Counted from the first letter of the stretch, positions 36,466 to 45,655 are shown. The stretch: 64,000 nucleotides of DNA from Haloarchaeobius amylolyticus (GCF_026616195.1 NZ_JANHDH010000003.1:620001-684000), one strand, 5' to 3'. Program-made: numbers and translations. The notes: a model not told the origin generated them from the letters alone.

Positions 36466-36503
36466 ACATATAGTGAATAATTACTGTCAGTAAATCACGT
36501 TTC
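36466..36503 (-). promoter_or_regulatory. Promoter of family-A copy 10
   Basis: Plus-strand ACATATAGTGAATAATTACTG has a degenerate box GTTTC at 36499-36503 at the conserved distance. It is 34 bp from the start codon. Confidence 0.58.
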
Positions 36504-36689
36504 CCCAACGTCACCCGGTTTCCCCTCGCGTGCGTATCCAGCGCTTGGACCGGCTGGCGTACCTCTCAGGTGCTTCTGGTGCCCACCAGCTCGGGGGCGA
36601 TCCTGGGCCCACGCGATGCTGTGGTTACCTGTCGGTTGTCCGGGGCGAGAACAGAGAGAAGACGGTCGTCGGGGTCGGTCTCGGCCGGC

Positions 36690-36971
36690 TCAGGCCCGCT
36701 GTCGCATCTGTGCCGGGTTCGTCGGGGTCACCTTCCACGTCGTCCCCGAGGAGTATCCCCACTTCTCGATGTCGAGGCCGACGTCGCGGTTGCTCTGCAG
36801 TATCTGTGCGAGGTTCGACCCGACCTCCTTGGCGGAGAGGCCGACCGCCTCCCCGATGAGTCGCGATTTGAAGTAGGTCTGGTAGCCCACCTGCGCCGAC
36901 AGGTACTGCAGGATTCGCTGTTGTTTCTCGTTCAACCCCGGAATCGGTGCGCTGCTGTTCGTATCGTGCAT
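36690..36971 (-). CDS. Small winged-helix protein, DUF7123-like
   Basis: 93 residues from ATG 36971. It has a helical LNEKQQRILQYLSAQVGYQT, a recognition-like FKSRLIGEAVGLSAKEVGSN, and the wing LDIEKWGYSSGTTWKVT. Near-identical small proteins are widespread in haloarchaea. A DNA-binding role is predicted from the fold; the targets are unknown. It sits next to the right end of the family-A array and is transcribed in the same direction. Confidence 0.75.
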   Translation of the reverse strand: MHDTNSSAPIPGLNEKQQRILQYLSAQVGYQTYFKSRLIGEAVGLSAKEVGSNLAQILQSNRDVGLDIEKWGYSSGTTWKVTPTNPAQMRQRA

Positions 36972-37727
36972 GTTGTTTCCCCCACGGCGACGGCCCCCCA
37001 CGGACCGACACCGTTGCTAGGCTGATATTCGCGTTACAAGAACATAACGTTCGTCTTACCTGTGTGCCACTGAGTCGCTGGTAACCGACGCGGCTCGCCG
37101 GCTCGCCACGGACGTCTCGCGAGCGATACGGGACGAAGAGAACACGGGACCAGGGGCCTCCACACCGAACAGATGTGTGACACTGCGGGCGAACGCTGCG
37201 TGAGACGGACTGCTGTCCGTGGCTGCCGACCCCGCCACACGTCCTCGTGCGGCCGGACCGGCGTCGACGAACAGCAGCCACATTGACCGACCCCCGACGT
37301 GGGGGTCGGCGCCTCGTACGAACGGCGGTAACCGGCACGACCGTCGCGCATTTGACGACCGGATGAACTGGCCACAACGTGTGTACCGGGCACCGAGACG
37401 ACAGGCGGTCTTGCGACTTGGAGGCGCAGACGTCCGGTGACGCTGCTCCCCCGTTTACTAGGTGGCCACGACCGGGTTTAAGACCGCGCGAACCCCCGAG
37501 TCAATCCATAACACCCGTGTTAATCGGTCCGGTGGAAGGTCCACCCGACTGGGGCCTCGACCATCCGTGCCGGCCGACACATCGCCGCGGTGAGGGAACT
37601 ACGCTCACGTAAGGCGAACCCCATATAGCTGTACGTCGTATGATAGGCTGAATACGCGTGGCCGCCGGGGTGCCGAACCAGGGCAGTCGGCGACCGACCC
37701 GGGCCACGCAGTCCGAGGAACTACACG
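36972..37727. other. Long intergenic region
   Basis: About 750 bp with no reading frame I would call a gene: the open frames are Arg/Pro/Ser-rich shadows. The right end (TATAGC near 37625, ATGATAGGC near 37640) probably holds the promoter of the DUF63-like gene at 37728. Nothing else seen. Confidence 0.5.
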
Positions 37728-38636
37728 ATGTCAGGATACGAACTGTTGCTGTCCGGGGCCGTACCGCGGTCGACGGAACTGGGAGGCGTCGCGCTCCCCA
37801 CGAGCGGTGACCTCGGCGGCCTCGTGCTCGTCGGCTCGTTCGACCCGGTTCTCATGCATCCCTTCCACACGCTGGCGCTGCTGCTGGCGGTGAGCCGAAT
37901 CTTCGTCCTCATGAAGGCACGGAACCTCTACGCGACCGAGGAGCTGGTCATCGGCTTCTTCCCGTGGGTCGCCGTCGCGGCGGCGCTCTCGGTCTTCGGG
38001 CAGGTCGTCGTGCTGCCCGAGCAGGTCATCCCGTTCCTGTCGTCGCCGCTGGTCTACCTGACCGCGTTCGCCATCGGCGGGCACCTCTGGCTCCACCTGG
38101 CCGCGCCCGACCGACGCTCGTCCCGGGAGGCGGCCGAATCGGTCGCCCTCAGCGGCATCCTCTTCCTGGCGCCCATCGCGGGCGCGACCATCGCCCTGAG
38201 CGGGCGGGAGGTCCACCCGCTCTGGTCGCTCGTGGCCGTCCTGGTCGCCGTGTCGCTGTCCATCCTCATCTGGGCGTACGTCGACCAGTTCCACCCCGGC
38301 GTCACCGGGAACGCCGGCCTCCTCGGGTTCGCGGTCCTGCTCGGCCACCTGCTCGACGCGAGCACGACGCTCATCGGCATCGATATCTTCGGGCTCGCCG
38401 AGCAGACGCCGCTCTCGCGGGACATCATGGAGTTCGCGGCGACCCTGCCGACGGCCGACCTGCTCGGCATGGCGTGGCTGTTCGTGGTCGTGAAGGTCCT
38501 CATCGCGCTCGGCATCGTCTACGTCTTCAGCCACGCCATCACGGACGCCAGACACCGCAGCATCGTCCTCGGTATCGCGGCCACGACCGGGTTCGGCCCG
38601 GCCCTGCACAACCTGTTCCTGTACACGATTCTCTGA
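37728..38636 (+). CDS. DUF63-like multi-pass membrane protein
   Basis: 302 residues from ATG 37728. It has about seven helices and a conserved motif region LLGHLLDASTTLIGIDIFG followed by a loop and a terminal helix with FGPALHNLFLYTIL, as in archaeal DUF63. It is shorter than the DUF63-like protein at 20064-21191. Function unknown. Single gene, bounded by non-coding DNA on both sides. Confidence 0.75.
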   Translation: MSGYELLLSGAVPRSTELGGVALPTSGDLGGLVLVGSFDPVLMHPFHTLALLLAVSRIFVLMKARNLYATEELVIGFFPWVAVAAALSVFGQVVVLPEQVIPFLSSPLVYLTAFAIGGHLWLHLAAPDRRSSREAAESVALSGILFLAPIAGATIALSGREVHPLWSLVAVLVAVSLSILIWAYVDQFHPGVTGNAGLLGFAVLLGHLLDASTTLIGIDIFGLAEQTPLSRDIMEFAATLPTADLLGMAWLFVVVKVLIALGIVYVFSHAITDARHRSIVLGIAATTGFGPALHNLFLYTIL

Positions 38637-39213
38637 GCTCGGGTCCCTCGACGGGCCCGCCTGCTGTGACCCATTCTCGCTGATTCGACCCCGATAGCTA
38701 TCCAGCGCGTGCTCGTTCTCTTCGCGGATTCGCCCTCCAGTTTCCTCGTTCGATCGATGCTCGGCTTCGACTCGCGGCTGACTGGTCGGCTGGCCCGGTG
38801 GTCGTCTCGCTACGCACTGGTGGTGGTCAGGTGTGACGGACTGGTCCGGCAGACTGGCTCGGCGGTCTGGCCCGGTCGAGAGGAGAGTGCGGCCGTGCGG
38901 ATAGGAGGGTAGCGAGAAGCGGGCGGTCGAGAGAACTGGACAGTCGAGATACTGGCGGCTGGAGATGGCCCACGAGCCGCGAGCCGACACTCCAGACACG
39001 ACACGTGCGACCAGTCCCCCAGCGTCCGGGGAGGGTTCGGGCGTTCGTCCGAGTCCACACAGTCACTGCCCGCGAGCCAGCGACTGCCGAGGCTGCTCCA
39101 CGCTGATACTGGAAGACTCACTACCGGCCGGAACTGAAACGAGAGCTCTGACGCTCTCCAGGCAATCGAGCGTACGAAGAGAGGGGGGACGCGATGGGTC
39201 GGGACTGGTCGAG
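38637..39213. other. Intergenic region between convergent genes
   Basis: About 575 bp holding the 3' sides of the DUF63-like gene and the TFB gene. Only low-quality frames are present; short recurring CTGG/GTCGAGA strings (38770-38960) look like simple-sequence drift. No terminator hairpin is evident. Confidence 0.45.
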
Positions 39214-40173
39214 CTACTGCGTGAAGCTACTGTACTCGGGGGTGGCGTTCAGGAGTTCCTTGTACCGCGTCCGGATGGTCACGGTGCTCATGTTCGCCAC
39301 CTCGGAGACGTCGCGCTGGGTGATGTCCTCCGCGGTCACCACGGACGCGGCGTAGACCGCCGCGGCCGCGAGGGTCACGGGGCTCTTGCCGCTGTCGATG
39401 CCCTTCTGCTGGGCGTTCTCGAGCAGCTGGTACGCGATGCGCTCGCCCTCCGAGGAGAGGCCGAGCGAGGAGGCGTACCGGCGGACGTAGTCCTTCGGGT
39501 CGGCCAGCTGGACGACGAGGTTCAGCTCGCGGACGAGCGTGCGATACGCCCGCCGGAAGTCGCTGTCCTGGATGCGGCTGACCTCGATGACCTCGTCGAT
39601 GGTCCGCGGGATGCCCACCTGTCTGGCGGCGATGTAGAGCGACGCCGTCGCGATGGACTCGATGCTGCGCCCCGGGAGGAGGTCCTCCTTCAGGGCGCGC
39701 CGATAGATGACCGAGGCGGTCTCGCGCACGTCGGTCGGGAGCCCGAGTGCGCTGGCCATGCGGTCGATCTCGCCGAGTGCCTGGCGCAGGTTGCGCTTCT
39801 TGGAGTTCTCCATGGTGAAGCGCTGGTTCCACACGCGGAGCCGCTCCATCTGGCGGCGCTGGTTGTGGCTCAGCGGGGCGCCGCTGCTGTCTGCGTTCTT
39901 CCAGTCGATGGTGGTCGACAACCCCTTGTCGTGCCAGAGGACCGAGACGGGCGCGCCGACGCGGCTCCGCTGGTCCGCCTCGTCCGAGGAGAACGCCTGC
40001 CACTCCGGGCCGCGGTCGATCTCGTCCTCGGCGACGACCAGTCCACAGTCCATACAGACCGTCTCACCGTGTGTCTCGTCGTTGCGAACGCTGCCACCGC
40101 ACTCCGGACACTGGAGCGGTGCGTTCTCCCGACCCGACGGGACGTCGCTTCCGATGCTGTCCTTTCGTGTCAT
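39214..40173 (-). CDS. tfb: Transcription initiation factor IIB (TFB)
   Basis: 319 residues from ATG 40173. An N-terminal zinc ribbon (C22, C25, C40, C43: CPECGG and CMDCGL) is followed by the B-finger/linker (EWQAFSSDEADQRSRVGAP). Two cyclin repeats follow (IDRMASALGLPTDVRETASV and KDYVRRYASSLGLSSEGERI), each with a helix-turn-helix-like end such as DITQRDVSEVANMSTVTIRT. It recruits RNA polymerase to TATA/BRE promoters. Haloarchaea encode many TFBs with different promoter preferences. This one lies between the two surface-protein arrays, so it is a candidate for their shared promoters (inference). Confidence 0.96.
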   Translation of the reverse strand: MTRKDSIGSDVPSGRENAPLQCPECGGSVRNDETHGETVCMDCGLVVAEDEIDRGPEWQAFSSDEADQRSRVGAPVSVLWHDKGLSTTIDWKNADSSGAPLSHNQRRQMERLRVWNQRFTMENSKKRNLRQALGEIDRMASALGLPTDVRETASVIYRRALKEDLLPGRSIESIATASLYIAARQVGIPRTIDEVIEVSRIQDSDFRRAYRTLVRELNLVVQLADPKDYVRRYASSLGLSSEGERIAYQLLENAQQKGIDSGKSPVTLAAAAVYAASVVTAEDITQRDVSEVANMSTVTIRTRYKELLNATPEYSSFTQ

Positions 40174-40585
40174 AGTATATCTGCCTTGAATCGGGATGGT
40201 CGACACTCCGGACCGGAGCATCTCCCCCCTCGCGCGGTGGCGCGTTCGCGTCCCCGGCCGACCACACCCGTCGCTGCTGCGATGTCGAGTGGCGACCGGG
40301 CGGACGTCTGAACGGCCTCTCCGCCCTTGCGACCATTTGGCTACAGAGCGTCTTAACGTTCTTCTAACGTGTCGGAAGGTACCCGACCTCGAGTTCGTCA
40401 CGTGGAGGAAGCGGGATAACGCCGGTTCGCCGGGATGTCCCCGGTTCGTGGTGATATGTTTCACCCGGGTAAGGGAGACGGAGGTGCCTCGCTAACACTG
40501 TTGTAAGCTAGCAGTTATCATGGTCTGCACCGTAGTATGTGTAACGCGCGAAGCGACACGCGCTCGGCGTTACACAGGGGGGACC
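40174..40585. other. Divergent promoter region of TFB and small DUF7331-like gene
   Basis: No gene seen. TTAACGTTCTTCTAACG around 40352-40370 may be the TFB core promoter. AAGCTAGCAGTTATC near 40505-40520 and GTTACAC near 40569 lie ahead of the small gene. Confidence 0.4.
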
Positions 40586-40771
40586 ATGAGATACTCAAAG
40601 AAGGAACGAGAGGACGCACCGACGCTCGAGGCGAACGCGGGACTGCCGACGACCGCACCCGCGTACGCCGCGTTGCTCCTGACCCAGGGCGAGGTCATCA
40701 TCTACGACACGGCGAACCACAGGGCGTGGATCCAGTCGACGTGTGCCGTGGGCCTCGAGGACGCACTCTGA
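40586..40771 (+). CDS. Small DUF7331-like protein
   Basis: 61 residues from ATG 40586, which follows a CAGGGGGG ribosome site. MRYSKKEREDAPTLEANAGL is followed by VIIYDTANHRAWIQSTCAVG; the YD-AWIQS pattern is typical of a short haloarchaeal family of unknown function. The ATG at 40520 upstream lacks similar support. Confidence 0.65.
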   Translation: MRYSKKEREDAPTLEANAGLPTTAPAYAALLLTQGEVIIYDTANHRAWIQSTCAVGLEDAL

Positions 40772-40948
40772 GCCGGCGAGACGAACGGACGAGCGTGGCC
40801 GACTATTCTTCATCACCGTGACGTGAGCGACCCGCCAGAAGCGGGGGCGTCCAGTGCCTGTTCCACGAGACCTATCCGGGATCCGCCGCCGGTCCATGTC
40901 GTGGTAACACACACCTCAGCGTTACAAAGTTACGTCTGTAACGGGATG

Positions 40949-41578
40949 TCAGCGTTCGTCACGCGTGCAGCGACAGCCACCGCGCTCCAGGAGCGTCGAG
41001 AACTCGGCCGACTGGCCACAGCTGGTACACAGGACGGTGATGTCGACCAGTATCTCGAAGTCGGAGACGGAGACGTGGCCCGCGTCGTCCAGTCGCTCGA
41101 GGTTCGAGTTCGCGACCGCGTTCGTGCGACTCCGGAGGCGCTGGATGGCCTGGCTCGCCGTCTCCACCGGGTCGGACGCCGTCGTCTCGTGGGAGGCCCC
41201 GCGGTGGTTCTTGAGGTACCGGTAGATGGCCTGGTGGGAGACGAAGTCTCCCGTCACGTCGTCGATGTCGACGCCGTCCTTCTCGAGGCTACGCACCGCC
41301 TGCATCCGGGTGCTCTCGCTCGCGTCGTCGTCCGTCAGTAGCTCGTACTTGGCCTCGAGTTCGCGCTCGGAGAGGTAGACGCCCGCCGCCTCGAGGGCGG
41401 CTCGCAACACGGCGAGGTTGAACAGCGCCGCCAGCTCGCGGAGGCTGTACTGGTCGTCACCGTCTGCCGTCCAGCGGCGTTCGAGGTCGTCCCCGAGTCC
41501 CCCGAGGTCGTACGTCTCGATGACGCGACGGACCTTGCTCCTGGCCGTGGTGCTCGACGAGGTGGTCGGGGAAGTCAC
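40949..41578 (-). CDS. RdfA-like protein (rod-determining factor family)
   Basis: 209 residues from GTG 41578, leaderless with GGTTTTAATCC about 25 bp upstream. KVRRVIETYDLGGLGDDLER, YSLRELAALFNLAVLRAALE, LLTDDDASESTRMQAVRSLE and DFVSHQAIYRYLKNHRG resemble haloarchaeal RdfA-like proteins, which influence rod shape in Haloferax. A C-terminal CTSCG...CRC pair could bind zinc. Function by family resemblance only. Confidence 0.6.
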   Translation of the reverse strand: MTSPTTSSSTTARSKVRRVIETYDLGGLGDDLERRWTADGDDQYSLRELAALFNLAVLRAALEAAGVYLSERELEAKYELLTDDDASESTRMQAVRSLEKDGVDIDDVTGDFVSHQAIYRYLKNHRGASHETTASDPVETASQAIQRLRSRTNAVANSNLERLDDAGHVSVSDFEILVDITVLCTSCGQSAEFSTLLERGGCRCTRDER

Positions 41579-41653
41579 GGTGATTACTATCCGGCAAGGG
41601 GATTAAAACCTACCGCCGATGAGAAGAATCGTTGAGATGTCGGTGCTGCCCGG

Positions 41654-42391
41654 TCAGATGTCGAATTCGACGACCGTCCCGGCACCGATACCCAGTTCGT
41701 CAGCGTAGCCCTGGTTCACCGCGATGACGTACTTCACCGGCGCGTCGCTCTCGTAGCGTGCCAGTTCGTCGTCGCTCGCGCCCGGTTGCGGGTCGGCCTG
41801 TGCGACGTTGACGACCGTGTTGTCGGCCCCGACGAAGATGAGGTCGAGCGGGATGGTCGTGTCCTTCATCCACATGGAGACGTAGTACTCCTGGTCGAAG
41901 ACGAAGGCCATGCCGGCCTCGTCGGGCAGGGAGCTCCGGCCGCTCAGGCCGGCCTCCTGTTCTGCGGCCGTGTCGGCGACCTCGAGGGTCGCGCTGCCGA
42001 CGGTGAAGCCGTCGACGACGAAGATGGCGGTCCCGTCGTTGGTGAACTCGCTGTCACCGCCAGCGTCAGGGGTGGTGGTGGGCGGGCTCGTGGTCGGGGG
42101 CTCGGTGGTCGGCGGGGCCGTCGTCGGCGGCGCGGTGGTGCCGTCACCGTCGCCAGCAGGCGGTGTCACGTCCGGTCCGAAGTCGTCGTCCGGGCTGGTC
42201 GGGGACTCGTTCCCCTCGTCACCGATCGGAGGCAGGACGATATCGCCCGAGTCGTTCACGCCCGGGTCCGTCACCGGGTCGGTCGTGTCGCCGGGGTTCA
42301 CGGCCGCCTGGCCGCCGCCCTGGAGCACGACGGCCGCGACCAGTACGACGACGATGGCGACGAGTATCAGGGACTCGCTTCGCACGTTCAT
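41654..42391 (-). CDS. DUF192 domain protein, membrane-anchored
   Basis: 245 residues from ATG 42391. An N-terminal membrane anchor (SLILVAIVVVLVAAVVLQ) is followed by about 100 residues of Pro/Thr/Asp-rich linker (TAPPTTAPPTTEPPTTSPPT, likely O-glycosylated). The DUF192 domain has AEQEAGLSGRSSLPDEAGMA, MWMKDTTIPLDLIFV and VKYVIAVNQGYADELGI. The domain is probably outside the cell. Biochemical role of DUF192 is unknown. An upstream in-frame start at 42412 is less likely. Confidence 0.88.
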   Translation of the reverse strand: MNVRSESLILVAIVVVLVAAVVLQGGGQAAVNPGDTTDPVTDPGVNDSGDIVLPPIGDEGNESPTSPDDDFGPDVTPPAGDGDGTTAPPTTAPPTTEPPTTSPPTTTPDAGGDSEFTNDGTAIFVVDGFTVGSATLEVADTAAEQEAGLSGRSSLPDEAGMAFVFDQEYYVSMWMKDTTIPLDLIFVGADNTVVNVAQADPQPGASDDELARYESDAPVKYVIAVNQGYADELGIGAGTVVEFDI

Positions 42392-42576
42392 GCAAGTACA
42401 GAGACGCAGCAAGGGGAAAAGTTCTCTATAACTGGGAGGTCACGGAGTCACGTCGGAAACACGAGTGACCCGACGGCGTGGAGAATGGCAGGTCATGTCA
42501 CAGCGACTACGGCCGTCGGGCGGGTCAGGTCGGACCACGCGTCTACGCGTGTGGTGTCGGCCAGGTACCGGTGTGG

Positions 42577-43131
42577 TCAGTACCAGTAGCGGCGGCCGTA
42601 GTAGCCGTCGTTGCTGTCGACCTTGATGAAGCCGCCGTCCGCGTAGCGGATGTCCAGTTCGCCGTTGTACTCGTCCACGTCGAAGTTGACGACCGGGCAG
42701 CGCGCGTTGTCGATGAGGCGCACGTCGAAGTCGTTGTAGTCGCAGTCGATGTAGACGGTCGGGCTCTGGAACTCGAAGCCGCCCCAGTCGTAGGCTCTGT
42801 AGTACGCCGAGCCGTAGGGCCCGACGAACTCCACCTCGGTGTCGCCGGCCAGCCACGCGTCGTACGAGTCGAAGTCGAACGTCGTCCCGGTGCCACAGTA
42901 GTCGTGGACGGTCAGCTGGAAGTCACCGAACCGGCCGAACCGGCGGCGACGGAAGTACGGTCGATAGACGTTGCTGCGCGCGAAGCTACTGCCGAGGTCG
43001 GCAGAGGTGTCCCCCACGTCCCCGATCTTCGCAGCGGCCGGGGCCGCAAGGGCCGCGGTACTGACGAGCCCGGTGCCGAGGGCCTTGAGTAGCGTGCGTC
43101 GCGAGGTTCCTGAGTTGGTAGTGCTGTCCAT
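42577..43131 (-). CDS. Tat-exported aromatic/acidic protein (family B, copy 1)
   Basis: 184 residues. The Tat signal TSRRTLLKALGTGLVSTAAL ends in APAAAK. The mature part begins Arg/Phe-rich (YRPYFRRRRFGRFGDF), then holds acidic strands (TEVEFVG, VYIDCDYNDFDVRLIDNARC) and ends DSNDGYYGRRYWY. Its three Cys and low Gly content make it the most folded-looking member. It resembles family A in its strand pattern and family B in its Tyr/Trp end. Confidence 0.78.
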   Translation of the reverse strand: MDSTTNSGTSRRTLLKALGTGLVSTAALAAPAAAKIGDVGDTSADLGSSFARSNVYRPYFRRRRFGRFGDFQLTVHDYCGTGTTFDFDSYDAWLAGDTEVEFVGPYGSAYYRAYDWGGFEFQSPTVYIDCDYNDFDVRLIDNARCPVVNFDVDEYNGELDIRYADGGFIKVDSNDGYYGRRYWY

Positions 43132-43667
43132 TGGGTGATTTCCTCCTTCTCACTAACCCATAGGTGGGCTCTACAGATAACACGTCTACTATCCAACCAG
43201 TGACGATACTACGACGAAGTTGACCGATGGTATGGAAGTTCAGCAGTGACGAAAGGTCGATACATCGGGCACGGGAGAGGCCGAACCGTCGGTTCGGGAG
43301 CGAGGGTGACCGACCAGCCGGCGACTCACGCTCCGGGAATGGCCGTGCCTGCGACCGGTGCGGTGCGCAGGGCGGGCCTCGAGGGCGCATCGAGAGTCAG
43401 GCCGGGGCCTCTCGGGGCGGCGCCCGTGTCGTCTGTCAGGGAAAAGCGCCCGGCTCTGGCTCGTGGCTGCGAGTCTGGTAATGACCAGTTCGGCGCGCCA
43501 GACCCGCACCTGGACAGCTCGGTGGGAACTGCGTGGTCGCTGGACGGGACACGTGAGAAACAGTCGACAGAATCGGGACACCGCGAAAAAGTGACGACCG
43601 GCTATGGTTCAGCCAGTGGGTCGGAGAGTACTATCGACCGGGTCGCCCCGGTCGCCCCCGGCACAGC
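43132..43667. other. Intergenic region upstream of family-B copy 1
   Basis: Near the gene, plus-strand GTGAC-N6-ACGACGAAGTTG (43200-43222) is the weakest copy of the family-B promoter box. The remaining about 440 bp contain only low-quality frames and appear to be untranslated DNA downstream of family-B copy 2. Confidence 0.5.
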
Positions 43668-44255
43668 TCAGTAGCAGGCGCCGAAGTCGGCCTCGAGGTC
43701 GTCGCCTTCGACCTCGAACTTGATGACGTCACAGCGCCCGAAGGTTTCGAACTCCATGTCGCCGTAGGCGTAGTCGTACTCGAAGTCGATCTCGGCGCTC
43801 TCGAACTCCACGTCGCCCGTGTAGTCGTCGCGCTCGTACTCGAAGCCGCCGGCGAGGATGTCACCGCGAGCCTCGACCTCGCCGTGGTCGAACTCGAACT
43901 TGCCGCCGTAGTACGGGCCGTAGCCGCCGTAGCCGCTCCCGTAGTACGGGGCGGGTGCGCCGTGGGTCGCCGCCTCGATGCTCTGGCTGCCGGCCGGCCC
44001 GGCGCCCGAGCTGAAGCTCCGGCTGGGGCCACCGCGACGGTAGCTCCGGCTGCGGCTGTAGCCACGGTAGCTGTTGCTGCGCCTGTAGCCACGGGTATCG
44101 TAGCTGCGGCGGTTCCGCCGGAAGTACGGGCTCCGGGAGCCGGTGTTGTCGGACGCGGCGACCGCCTGGGAACCCACCCCGATGGTGAGCAGGCCCGTGC
44201 CGATGGTCTTGAGCAGGGTCCGTCGCGTGCTTTGGGTCGAGGAATGTTGTTTCAT
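43668..44255 (-). CDS. Tat-exported Tyr/Arg/Ser-rich protein with acidic strands (family B, copy 2)
   Basis: 195 residues. The Tat signal is STRRTLLKTIGTGLLTIGVG with an AVAAS cleavage site. Residues about 45-125 are Arg/Ser/Tyr/Gly-rich (RGYRRSNSYRGYSRSRSYRR, YYGSGYGGYGPYYGG). The C-terminal third switches to family-A-like strands: FEYERDDYTGDVEFESAEID and EYDYAYGDMEFETFG. It ends with a Cys pair (RCDVIKFEV, FGACY). This hybrid directly joins the two families. Confidence 0.78.
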   Translation of the reverse strand: MKQHSSTQSTRRTLLKTIGTGLLTIGVGSQAVAASDNTGSRSPYFRRNRRSYDTRGYRRSNSYRGYSRSRSYRRGGPSRSFSSGAGPAGSQSIEAATHGAPAPYYGSGYGGYGPYYGGKFEFDHGEVEARGDILAGGFEYERDDYTGDVEFESAEIDFEYDYAYGDMEFETFGRCDVIKFEVEGDDLEADFGACY

Positions 44256-44591
44256 GGTGGTAGTTCCCTCTCAGCCACTATCTAGGGAGTGTCCGGGAAT
44301 ATAATGTTAGCTAATAAACTGGTTACGCGGATACCACGAAGTTGTGTGGCGAGATTGACTTACCAGTCCGGGAAGAGATTACGGGAGCGCCGTAACTGGG
44401 GCGCCACGAGTCCGGAGTCACGGGCGTTCCGGGACCGGGGTAGATCGCAGGACGGGGACACGGCAGTCCGTCGGCGGAATCGACAGAGTTGACTCTCGAC
44501 AGGTCGGCTGTCGGTCGAAAACGGTCGGCTGGCGGTTCTGGGTGCGCACGGGCCGGCCCGCGTCGAGTGCGGGTCGGGCCCGGGGACCCGG
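44256..44591. promoter_or_regulatory. Promoter of family-B copy 2 and downstream region of copy 3
   Basis: Plus-strand TATAAT and GCTAATAAACTGGTTAC are followed by GCGGAT and ACCACGAAGTTG (44322-44344), with TTACCAG at 44370. From about 44390 to 44591 nothing recognisable is seen. Confidence 0.6.
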
Positions 44592-45047
44592 TCAGTACCA
44601 GTACCAGTAGTACGGGCGGTAGTACGGCCCGTAGTAGGGGTCGTAGTAGTACGGGCGGTAGTAGTACGGCCGGTAGTACGGGTAGTAGAACCGGAACTCG
44701 AAGTCGTCGTCATCGTCGTCGTACCGGCGACGACCCCGGCGTCCGCGGCGACCACGCCGCCTGCGCCAGCCATCGTCGTCGTCCCGGCGGCCTCTGCGAC
44801 CACGTCTCCCCCGCCCGTCATCGCCGTCGCCGCGCCGACGACCCCGACGGCCATCGCCACCGCGCCGACCCTCGTCACGCTGGTACTGGCCGCCCTCGGT
44901 CGGTCCGGCCTGTCCCACCGCGGGGGTGCCTGCGCGACCACCGTCCGCGGCGGAGGCGACTCCACTGCCGAGGCCCACGGTCACCAGCCCGAGGCCGACG
45001 GTCTTCAGCAATCGTCGTCGATACACGCGTCTATGGTTGCTGGTCAT
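44592..45047 (-). CDS. Tat-exported Arg/Asp/Tyr-rich low-complexity protein (family B, copy 3)
   Basis: 151 residues from ATG 45047, so that YRRRLLKTVGLGLVTVGLG is the signal; the upstream in-frame start would cross the promoter. The mature chain has a central arginine/aspartate region (GRRGRRGRRDDDDGWRRRRG) and an acidic run (DDDDDDFEFRF). Its tail is almost only Pro and aromatic residues in PYY steps (YYRPYYYRPYYYDPYYGPYY), ending YWYWY. The extreme charge blocks followed by the aromatic tail suggest self-association or adhesion. Confidence 0.75.
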   Translation of the reverse strand: MTSNHRRVYRRRLLKTVGLGLVTVGLGSGVASAADGGRAGTPAVGQAGPTEGGQYQRDEGRRGGDGRRGRRRGDGDDGRGRRGRRGRRDDDDGWRRRRGRRGRRGRRRYDDDDDDFEFRFYYPYYRPYYYRPYYYDPYYGPYYRPYYWYWY

Positions 45048-45106
45048 GCTTTCTCCCCTCGGTCGAGGGTAGGCTACATCGAAAAATAACGCCACGGTAA
45101 TACCTG

Positions 45107-45157
45107 GGTTACCGGACTACCACCGAGTTGCACGACGACACGGAGTTACCAGTCGGG
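45107..45157 (-). promoter_or_regulatory. Promoter box of family-B copy 3
   Basis: Plus-strand GGTAA-N8-TTACC overlaps GTTAC-CGGACT-ACCACCGAGTTG, followed by GCACGACGACACGG and TTACCAG. Confidence 0.68.
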
Positions 45158-45214
45158 AACGTCATCACGCCGACCCGTCCCCGTGTCGCCTCCGGCGACC
45201 TCGACCAGCGACGC

Positions 45215-45655
45215 TCAGTCGAAGTCGACCCTGACGTACCCGTCGGGACCGTAGTAGACGTACTCGTCGTCGTCCACGAAGAACGGGCCGTAGTAACCGC
45301 CGTAGTACGGGCCGTAGCCGTAGCCGCCGTAGTAGCCGGAGTAGTACGGGTCGCCGTAGATGCGGATCTCCACGTCGTCGCCGTAGTAGCCGCGCCGGCC
45401 GTACCAGCGCCGACCGTACCCACGCCGGTGGTACCGGCGGAAGCGCCGCCGACCGTATCGGCGCCGCCCGCGACGGTACCGGCGACCGTGATACGCCTCC
45501 ATCGGCGACTCGCCGGCCTGGACGGTCTCGCTGCTCGGGTCCGGTCGTCCGGCTGCGGCGGCGACGCCGCTTCCGACGCCGAGCGTGAGCAGGCCCACGC
45601 CGGCCGCCTTGAGAACAGTTCGTCGGGACGTTCCGTCGGTGAAATTTCGTTTCAT
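45215..45655 (-). CDS. Tat-exported Tyr/Gly/Arg-rich protein (family B, copy 4)
   Basis: 146 residues. The signal is TSRRTVLKAAGVGLLTLGVG with GVAAAA. The mature part starts with a short polar segment (VQAGESPMEAYHGRRYRRGR). A run of Arg/Tyr/Gly units follows (RRYGRRRFRRYHRRGYGRRW), then a Tyr/Gly/Pro stretch (YSGYYGGYGYGPYYGGYYGP). It ends with two short acidic strands FFVDDDEYVYYGPDGYVRVD F. No Cys. Confidence 0.78.
   Translation of the reverse strand: MKRNFTDGTSRRTVLKAAGVGLLTLGVGSGVAAAAGRPDPSSETVQAGESPMEAYHGRRYRRGRRRYGRRRFRRYHRRGYGRRWYGRRGYYGDDVEIRIYGDPYYSGYYGGYGYGPYYGGYYGPFFVDDDEYVYYGPDGYVRVDFD

Noticed and set aside
37034-37393. 119-residue minus-strand frame in the long gap before the DUF63-like gene
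   Set aside because: Arg/Pro/Ser/Trp-rich, unlike the acidic haloarchaeal proteome, and with no domain.
43246-43674. 142-residue plus-strand frame between family-B copies 1 and 2
   Set aside because: Low-complexity Gly/Ser/Arg composition, no leader, and it covers a promoter region of the minus-strand gene.
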